Shown here: piece after piece, positions 1-5,336 of the stretch | How the letters are laid out: each line of letters opens with the position of its first letter | How positions within the stretch are numbered: the stretch's first letter is position 1 | Origin: Thiotrichales bacterium | GTDB lineage: Bacteria > Pseudomonadota > Gammaproteobacteria > J044 | DNA: 10,182 nucleotides | Assembly: GCA_024762895.1 (NCBI GenBank) | Contig: JANTGN010000086.1 | Location: 1-10,182 of the forward strand | Direction: 5' to 3' | Program-made: the position numbers and the translations under genes | The notes under the pieces: generated by a model | What the model was told of the DNA's origin: nothing | What the model saw: only the letters and a program-made list of their open reading frames with translations | The model's database searches: none

Positions 1-341
1 CCGGCCTGGCTGCCTTCCTGGGCCACCTCTATCCGGTCTTTTTCGGGTTCCAGGGGGGCAAAGGAGTTGCAACGGCATTGGGCGTCTATTTTGGGATAGC
101 CTGGCAGGCGGGCCTGCTGTTTGCGATCGTCTGGCTGGTGGTCGCGCTCATTAGCCGCATCTCTTCACTCTCAGCCCTGACCGCGACCCTCTTCATGCCG
201 GCGTTTTTCTACTACTTCTATGGATCGTTATGGGTAGTCGGCACCACTTCTGTGATGGCCGCGCTGATTTTCTGGCGCCACCGTAGCAATATTCGAAAAA
301 TCATTGATGGTACTGAAAAACAACTAGGGCATAAGGACTAA
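1..341 (+). CDS. plsY: Glycerol-3-phosphate acyltransferase PlsY, C-terminal part (5' end outside window)
   Basis: PlsY is an integral inner-membrane enzyme that moves the acyl group from acyl phosphate to glycerol-3-phosphate, the first step of phospholipid synthesis in the PlsX/PlsY route. The frame is open from the window edge, with the first whole codon at base 3, and gives 112 residues; the family is about 200, so roughly the N-terminal half is missing. The start includes GHLYPVFFGFQGGKGVAT, containing the glycine-rich GGKGVAT motif known to bind the glycerol-phosphate substrate. Hydrophobic membrane segments follow, then the family's C-terminal pattern (WRHRSNIRKIIDGTEKQLG). An apparent start at base 78 (TTG) lies inside the conserved domain and is not real. 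The TAA stop at 339-341 abuts the stop of the convergent tsaD. Identification is firm. Confidence 0.95.
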   Translation, partial: GLAAFLGHLYPVFFGFQGGKGVATALGVYFGIAWQAGLLFAIVWLVVALISRISSLSALTATLFMPAFFYYFYGSLWVVGTTSVMAALIFWRHRSNIRKIIDGTEKQLGHKD

Positions 342-1352
342 TTAGATACCCAGCTCAGCCAGTGGCCAGCGAGGACGGGCCATTAGCCGGGAATCTCCAC
401 GATAACCCGCCTGATACCTAACCAGGCCAGCCAGGGCAATCATCGCGCCGTTATCGGTACAAAACTCAATTCGCGGGAAAAACACCTGCGCTGCTTCCCG
501 GATGACCAGATCGCTCAAACCGTTACGGAGTCGCTCATTCGCCCCCACCCCACCGGCGACTACCAGGCGTTGCAAGCCTGTTTGCCGCAGGGCTCGCCGA
601 CATTTAATGACCAGGGTCTCTGTTACAGCCTGCTCAAAAGCGAGGGCAATATCGGCCTTATCCTGTCTTGTACCCTCGATCTTGGCGAGTGTATTCAGCG
701 CAAAGGTCTTCAGACCGCTGAAACTTAGATCCAGACCGGGACGATCCGTCATGGGACGAGGGAAGCGAAACCGACCGGGGTCACCCTCCTTCGCCAGTTC
801 GGCCAGGGCGGGGCCACCCGGATACCCTAACCCCAGGAGCTTGGCGGTCTTATCAAAGGCCTCTCCGACGGCATCATCAAGGCTCTCACCCAGTACCTCA
901 TAGGTACCGACACGATCAACGCGTACCAGCATGCTATGACCGCCCGATACCAATAAAGCCAGAAAGGGAAACTCGGGCCTTCGATCTTCCAGCATTGGAG
1001 CCAGCAAATGCCCCTCCATATGGTGTACCGGTAAAGCCGGCACACCCCAGGCCCAGGCCAGCCCACGCGCCTCCATCGCTCCCACCAGTAAGGCCCCGAC
1101 CAGGCCTGGCCCGGCGGTATAGGCAATAGCCGTGATATCCTCAGGCGTGCAGCCTGCCTGTGCCATGACCTGCTCCACCAGGGGCAATAGCTTGCGCACG
1201 TGATCTCGTGAGGCAAGCTCTGGAACGACACCACCATACTCGGCATGTTGAGCAACCTGCGAGTACAGGGCATGCGACAGCAGACCCTGATCGGCATCAA
1301 TAATAGCCACCCCACTCTCGTCGCAGGAACTCTCGATCCCCAGTATCCTCAT
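342..1352 (-). CDS. tsaD: tRNA N6-adenosine threonylcarbamoyltransferase TsaD
   Basis: TsaD transfers the threonylcarbamoyl group from threonylcarbamoyl-AMP to A37 of ANN-decoding tRNAs, forming t6A, working in the cytoplasm with TsaB and TsaE. The 336-residue product is the usual family length. Visible features are the N-terminal ASKHA nucleotide-fold start (ILGIESSCDES, residues 3-13), the metal-binding HMEGH at 111-115 with both histidines, LLVSGGHS at 133-140, SFSGLK at 210-215, VVAGGVGAN at 264-272 and the metal ligand D300 in CTDNGAMIA. H111, H115 and D300 sit at the same numbers as in the Escherichia coli protein. It is transcribed away from rpsU, a pairing common in gammaproteobacteria. 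Its ribosome binding site is weak (only a GGG about 9 bases before the ATG). A GTTTTAAAAC palindrome lies at 1364-1373 in its leader; its role is unknown. Confidence 0.97.
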   Translation of the reverse strand: MRILGIESSCDESGVAIIDADQGLLSHALYSQVAQHAEYGGVVPELASRDHVRKLLPLVEQVMAQAGCTPEDITAIAYTAGPGLVGALLVGAMEARGLAWAWGVPALPVHHMEGHLLAPMLEDRRPEFPFLALLVSGGHSMLVRVDRVGTYEVLGESLDDAVGEAFDKTAKLLGLGYPGGPALAELAKEGDPGRFRFPRPMTDRPGLDLSFSGLKTFALNTLAKIEGTRQDKADIALAFEQAVTETLVIKCRRALRQTGLQRLVVAGGVGANERLRNGLSDLVIREAAQVFFPRIEFCTDNGAMIALAGLVRYQAGYRGDSRLMARPRWPLAELGI

Positions 1353-1403
1353 ATCAGAAACCCGTTTTAAAACAGCCGCTCATCATCGCACGACAGAGAT
1401 TTT

Positions 1404-1431
1404 TTGCAATTTTTCCAACGACGGCTATAAT
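1404..1431 (+). promoter_or_regulatory. Predicted sigma70-type promoter for rpsU
   Basis: A consensus -10 hexamer TATAAT at 1426-1431 lies 16 bp downstream of a -35-like TTGCAA at 1404-1409 (4 of 6 consensus positions). Transcription would start near 1438, giving an rpsU leader of about 57 bases. The TTGCAA is self-complementary and could also be read on the tsaD side, but I find no good -10 for tsaD at the right distance. The perfect -10 suits a highly expressed ribosomal protein gene. Prediction by pattern only. Confidence 0.65.
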
Positions 1432-1494
1432 GCGCGATTCTCTAATGGCTCCATGCCATTTTGTAATCGAATTATTTTAAGGAATGGTGAATCC

Positions 1495-1710
1495 ATGCCA
1501 GCTGTACGTGTAAAAGAAAACGAGCCCTTCGATATCGCCCTGCGCCGTTTTAAGCGCACCTGCGAGAAGGCAGGCGTCCTGACCGAGGTCCGTCGTCGCG
1601 AGTTTTATGAAAAACCAACAGAAATCCGTAAGCGCAAACGCGCTGCCGCGGTCAAACGTCAGGCAAAACGCGTTTCCAAGGAAATCTCACGTCGTACCCG
1701 CCTGTACTAG
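1495..1710 (+). CDS. rpsU: 30S ribosomal protein S21 (bS21)
   Basis: bS21 is a small basic protein of the 30S subunit that sits near the 3' end of 16S rRNA and aids translation initiation. The product is 71 residues, the same length as in E. coli, and carries the family pattern: NEPFDIALRRFKRTCEKAG, EVRRREFYEKPT, then a very basic tail ending RRTRLY. A longer reading from 1453 would add 14 residues with no family match; the ATG at 1495 gives the exact conserved N-terminus (MPAVRVKENEPF). Shine-Dalgarno-like AAGGA (1479-1483) and GGTGA (1486-1490) precede it. rpsU usually heads the macromolecular synthesis operon with dnaG and rpoD; here yqeY follows after 12 bp, but dnaG and rpoD are absent. 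Confidence 0.97.
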   Translation: MPAVRVKENEPFDIALRRFKRTCEKAGVLTEVRRREFYEKPTEIRKRKRAAAVKRQAKRVSKEISRRTRLY

Positions 1711-1722
1711 GTAGCGACCAAG

Positions 1723-2181
1723 ATGCCACAGGCCGCATCACCACTAAAAAGCCGCATTTCGGACGACATGAAATCGGCCATGAAGGCGGGTGAAAAAGAA
1801 CGCCTGGGCACCATCAGACTGATCCTGTCTGCCATCAAGCAACAGGAAGTCGATAGCCGGAAAGATCTTCAGGACGAAGACATCCTGGCCATACTCGACA
1901 AGATGAGCAAACAGCGACGCGAGTCGATCGATCAGTATGAAAAGGCCGGACGAGACGATCTGGCCGGCAAGGAAAAAGCCGAACTCGAGATACTCCAGAC
2001 CTACCTGCCAAGCCAGCTCGATGATGAAGCCATTACCGCACTCATCGACGAGGCCATCAAGGCCACCGGCGCAGAGGCAATGAAAGACATGGGCAAGGTC
2101 ATGGGTATCCTCAAGCCCAAGATGCAGGGGCGGGCCGATATGGCTGCGGTCAGCGCCCAGGTCAAATCCCGACTCTCCTGA
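1723..2181 (+). CDS. yqeY: GatB/YqeY domain-containing protein
   Basis: A 152-residue, almost wholly helical protein of the GatB/YqeY family. The family shares its C-terminal domain with the B subunit of the tRNA-dependent amidotransferase, which suggests tRNA binding, but the cellular role of free-standing YqeY is not settled. Visible features are the N-terminal pattern RISDDMKSAMKAGEKERLGTI (about residues 11-31) and the C-terminal block with TYLPSQLDDEAI near 93-104 and KDMGKVMGILKPKMQGRADM at 121-140. The ATG at 1723 gives a few more N-terminal residues than typical members; the site before it is weak (AGGTAG at 1709-1714). It starts 12 bp after rpsU and is probably cotranscribed with it. 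An rpsU-yqeY pairing is common in gammaproteobacteria and beta-relatives, where dnaG normally comes next. Confidence 0.93.
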   Translation: MPQAASPLKSRISDDMKSAMKAGEKERLGTIRLILSAIKQQEVDSRKDLQDEDILAILDKMSKQRRESIDQYEKAGRDDLAGKEKAELEILQTYLPSQLDDEAITALIDEAIKATGAEAMKDMGKVMGILKPKMQGRADMAAVSAQVKSRLS

Positions 2182-2249
2182 CCCGCTCAAGGGCCATCTA
2201 AAGAAAAAACCGTGTCATAATGGCACGAACAGACTTGTGCAGGTGAACT

Positions 2250-3656
2250 ATGGCCAATCCAATGCAATTCCTCGAGGTTCAGCGTCAGGACCCTGACAAG
2301 ACCCCAGCCGAGGTACGCAAGCACGAATTCAAAGAGATCTATGGTCAGTTTGACCCCGTGATCGCCAAGGCACAGGCCGATCGCTGCCTGGCCTGTGGCA
2401 ATCCCTATTGTGAATGGAAGTGCCCGGTACATAACTACATCCCAAACTGGCTTAAACTGATTGCTGAAGGCAATCTGTTTGAGGCTGCTGAGTTATCACA
2501 TAAAACCAATTCATTACCCGAGATCTGCGGACGCGTTTGCCCGCAGGATCGTCTCTGCGAAGGCGCCTGCACTCTGAATGATGGCTTTGGCGCCGTCACC
2601 ATCGGCTCAATTGAAAAGTATATTACCGACCAGGCCACAGAACAGGGCTGGAAGCCCGACCTGTCACACGTCGTGGACACGGGTAAAAAAGTAGCCATCG
2701 TCGGTGCGGGGCCCGCCGGCCTCGGCTGTGCCGATATTTTGGCACGCAATGGGGTGAGGCCCGTGGTATTTGATAAATACGCAGAAATCGGTGGCCTGCT
2801 CACGTTTGGCATCCCCCCCTTCAAACTGGAAAAGGAGATCGTTCGACGTCGACGCGAACTCATGGAAGGGATGGGAGTTGAGTTTGTCCTGAATACTGAG
2901 ATTGGTAAGGACATCCCTTTTCAGCAACTGCTGGATGATTATGATGCCGTATTCCTCGGCATGGGCACCTATACCTACATGAAGGGTGGCTTTCCCGGTG
3001 AAGATCTTCCAGGCGTTTACGAGGCCCTGCCATTCCTGATATCTAACATCGACAAACTGATGGGACTACAGAAAGACGAGAGCGACTTCATCGATATGAA
3101 AGACCAGCGCGTCGTCGTCCTGGGTGGCGGCGATACCGCCATGGACTGTAATCGCACCTCAATTCGCCAGGAAGCCACTTCGGTCACCTGCGCCTATCGC
3201 CGTGATGAAGCCAACATGCCGGGCTCCAGACGTGAGGTGCAGAATGCCAAGGAAGAAGGCGTGCAATTTCTGTGGAATCGTCAACCCATCGAAATCGTCG
3301 GAGACGATCAGGTTGAAGGGGTCAAGGTGGTTACCACCAAACTGGGCGAACCCGATGAACGTGGTCGACGTCGCCCCGAGCCTGTCCCTGACTCTGAAGA
3401 GGTCATTCCTGCCGATCGCGTCATTATCGCCTTTGGTTTCAGACCCAGCCCGGCCGCATGGTTTGCGAATTTTGACATCAAACTCGACGACTGGGATCGC
3501 GTGGCCGCACCAGCTGATGGCAAATTTCAGCACCAGACCAGTAATCCCAAGGTATTTGCCGGTGGGGATATGGTGCGCGGCTCAGACCTGGTTGTGACCG
3601 CTGTCTTTGAAGGACGCAACGCTGCCGAGGGTATCCTCGACTACCTGGAAATCTGA
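2250..3656 (+). CDS. gltD: Glutamate synthase (NADPH) small subunit, gamma-type GltD
   Basis: GltD oxidises NADPH through FAD and passes electrons via iron-sulfur clusters to GltB, which makes two glutamates from glutamine and 2-oxoglutarate. The 468-residue product fits the family. The N-terminal domain has two cysteine groups: C46, C49, C54, C58 and C93, C97, C103, C107. An FAD-binding VAIVGAGPAG lies at 148-157, an NADPH-binding VVVLGGGDTAMD at 288-299, and the C-terminal flavin motif VFAGGDMVRGSDLVV at 435-449. AGGTGA (2241-2246) is a good ribosome binding site. A -10-like CATAAT lies at 2216-2221 in the 68-bp gap after yqeY, but no matching -35 is visible. gltB is not adjacent, which is unusual. 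A related stand-alone oxidoreductase (such as a dihydropyrimidine dehydrogenase subunit) is a less likely alternative, because the sequence follows the gamma GltD pattern closely and hemE is its usual neighbour. Confidence 0.9.
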   Translation: MANPMQFLEVQRQDPDKTPAEVRKHEFKEIYGQFDPVIAKAQADRCLACGNPYCEWKCPVHNYIPNWLKLIAEGNLFEAAELSHKTNSLPEICGRVCPQDRLCEGACTLNDGFGAVTIGSIEKYITDQATEQGWKPDLSHVVDTGKKVAIVGAGPAGLGCADILARNGVRPVVFDKYAEIGGLLTFGIPPFKLEKEIVRRRRELMEGMGVEFVLNTEIGKDIPFQQLLDDYDAVFLGMGTYTYMKGGFPGEDLPGVYEALPFLISNIDKLMGLQKDESDFIDMKDQRVVVLGGGDTAMDCNRTSIRQEATSVTCAYRRDEANMPGSRREVQNAKEEGVQFLWNRQPIEIVGDDQVEGVKVVTTKLGEPDERGRRRPEPVPDSEEVIPADRVIIAFGFRPSPAAWFANFDIKLDDWDRVAAPADGKFQHQTSNPKVFAGGDMVRGSDLVVTAVFEGRNAAEGILDYLEI

Positions 3657-3660
3657 ATCA

Positions 3661-4725
3661 GTGACCCAACTCAAGAATGACCGTTTTCTTCGCGCCTTAT
3701 TACGTGAACCCGTAGACCAGACACCGATCTGGGTCATGCGGCAGGCGGGACGCTACCTGCCCGAATACCGGGCAACTCGTGCCAAGGCCGGTAGTTTTAT
3801 GGATCTGTGCCGAAACCCGGAGCTCGCCTGTGAGGTCACCCTGCAACCACTGGAGCGCTTTGAACTCGATGCGGCCATCCTGTTTTCGGATATCCTGACC
3901 ATTCCCGATGCCATGGGTCTGGGCCTTTACTTTACCGAGGGCGAGGGGCCACGCTTCGAACACCCCGTACGAGATCGGTCTACTATAGAACAACTGCGCG
4001 TTCCAGACCCCGAGGATGAACTGGGTTACGTGATGGATGCCGTGCGCACGATTCGACGTGAACTGGATGGCAGGGTACCCCTGATTGGTTTTTCCGGCAG
4101 CCCCTGGACCCTGGCCACCTATATGGTAGAAGGTGCAAGTAGTAAGGATTTTGCCAGGACCAAGGGTATGCTCTACGACGACCCCACTCTATTGCACCAG
4201 TTACTGGATACGATCACCCAGTCCGTCATCAGCTATATGCAGGCACAGGTGAATGCTGGTGCCCAGGCCGTCATGATCTTTGACACCTGGGGCGGCAGCC
4301 TGACACCTGCTACCTATCAAGAATTTTCACTCCAGTACATGCAGCGCATCGTCGAGGCCATGCCTCAGGAACACGATGGTCGTCGCGTTCCGGTGATCCT
4401 GTTTACCAAGGGTGGAGCCCAGTGGCTGGAGTCTATCGCTGATACCGGCTGCGATGCCGTTGGCCTGGACTGGACCATCGAACTCAACGAGGCGAGGCAG
4501 CGTATCGGTGACCGCGTAGCCCTACAGGGTAACCTGGACCCCAGCGTACTTTACGCCAGCCCCGACAAGATACGATCGGAAGTGGCTGCTGCCTTAGAAA
4601 GCTTTGGCAAGGGCTCAGGACATGTGTTCAACCTGGGTCACGGCATCCATCAGCACATCAATCCCGAGCACGTCAAGGTTCTGGTGGATTCCGTACACGA
4701 GCTCAGCCGCCCTTATCACGCATAA
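3661..4725 (+). CDS. hemE: Uroporphyrinogen decarboxylase HemE
   Basis: HemE removes four carboxyl groups from uroporphyrinogen III to give coproporphyrinogen III in haem synthesis; it is a cofactor-free cytoplasmic TIM-barrel enzyme. From the GTG at 3661 the product is 354 residues, the E. coli length, beginning MTQLKNDRFLRALL as the family does. The signature RQAGRYLPEY is at 27-36, FSDILTIPDAMG at 75-86 with catalytic D77, GFSGSPWTLATYM at 143-155 with Y154, and the C-terminal HVFNLGHGIH at 321-330 with H327. A longer reading from a TTG at 3607 would overlap gltD by 50 bp and adds unrelated residues, so I reject it. The gene begins 4 bp after the gltD stop with only a weak GGA upstream, suggesting translational coupling. 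Its 3' end overlaps the convergent gene by 10 bp. Confidence 0.96.
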   Translation: MTQLKNDRFLRALLREPVDQTPIWVMRQAGRYLPEYRATRAKAGSFMDLCRNPELACEVTLQPLERFELDAAILFSDILTIPDAMGLGLYFTEGEGPRFEHPVRDRSTIEQLRVPDPEDELGYVMDAVRTIRRELDGRVPLIGFSGSPWTLATYMVEGASSKDFARTKGMLYDDPTLLHQLLDTITQSVISYMQAQVNAGAQAVMIFDTWGGSLTPATYQEFSLQYMQRIVEAMPQEHDGRRVPVILFTKGGAQWLESIADTGCDAVGLDWTIELNEARQRIGDRVALQGNLDPSVLYASPDKIRSEVAAALESFGKGSGHVFNLGHGIHQHINPEHVKVLVDSVHELSRPYHA

Positions 4726-5318
4726 TCGGCCAGCATTTCCTCAAGCTGCTTAAGTCCTGCACGTTGCATGGGCCTGCCATCCACGGCACTCAGAGGCGCC
4801 TGCCTGATTCCCTCCAGGGGGAAAATTGCCAGTTCAAATGGCACCTCTCCGGCCATCAGGCGAATCACGGGAAAATAACTGGTCTCTTTGCCGAAACGAA
4901 AGCGCTTGTCTCCACTTTCAAAGGGAATCTGATGCTCGATCAGAAACAACGCCACGTCTTTGGCCGAATCTGCGAACAGGTGGAGATTGACATCAGAGTG
5001 ACCTGCAGCCGTTCCGCGTAATACTGAACCCGTCAAACGCGGCTGGAACTGATCCAACATGCGCATTGCATCCATCGCCGCATAGCGCATATTGCTCAGC
5101 AATTGATCATGCCCCTCACCCTCAAACAGGCGCTGATGCATGATCAACTCCTGCTCCACTTCACGGTTGGTCGGCATGCCTGCCTGAGGATCAATACCCA
5201 GACGTGTTGCAGCCTTACGCTTAGCGGCAAGGTAATCCCTGCCGCCTTCACTCGCCAGGACACGCGCCGCTTCCTGGGCGATGCGTATGCGTAACTGTTC
5301 ACTATGCCGCTTTGACAT
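4716..5318 (-). CDS. Conserved uncharacterised protein, nucleotidyltransferase-like
   Basis: I recognise this 200-residue protein as a conserved gammaproteobacterial family sometimes labelled nucleotidyltransferase, but no function is known to me. The N-terminal part is helical and charged (EAARVLASEGGRDYLAAKRKAA, residues 16-37, then NREVEQELIMHQRLF at 51-65). The centre has LTGSVLRGTAAGHSDVNLHLF (95-115), which resembles the GS...D-x-D core of minimal nucleotidyltransferases, except that the second aspartate is N111. A possible third acidic strand is FELAIFP (161-167). It ends with APLSAVDGRPMQRA (174-187). No signal peptide or membrane segment is seen, so it is probably cytoplasmic. The ATG has AAGG four bases upstream (5323-5326). 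It lies 18 bp after ponA on the same strand and is probably cotranscribed with it. Whether it keeps enzyme activity is uncertain. Confidence 0.8.
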   Translation of the reverse strand: MSKRHSEQLRIRIAQEAARVLASEGGRDYLAAKRKAATRLGIDPQAGMPTNREVEQELIMHQRLFEGEGHDQLLSNMRYAAMDAMRMLDQFQPRLTGSVLRGTAAGHSDVNLHLFADSAKDVALFLIEHQIPFESGDKRFRFGKETSYFPVIRLMAGEVPFELAIFPLEGIRQAPLSAVDGRPMQRAGLKQLEEMLADYA

Positions 5319-5336
5319 ATGGCCTTACTCTGGAAC

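Noticed and set aside
502..903. Plus-strand open frame inside tsaD
   Set aside because: It is antisense to a firmly identified gene, matches no family, has arginine/serine-rich shadow-frame composition and no ribosome binding site.
3124..3597. 157-residue plus-strand frame inside gltD
   Set aside because: It is out of frame with a well-matched GltD, including its NADPH motif region, and shows no domain of its own.
3607..3660. N-terminal extension of HemE from a TTG start
   Set aside because: It overlaps gltD by 50 bp and adds residues absent from the family; the GTG at 3661 gives exactly the usual 354 residues.
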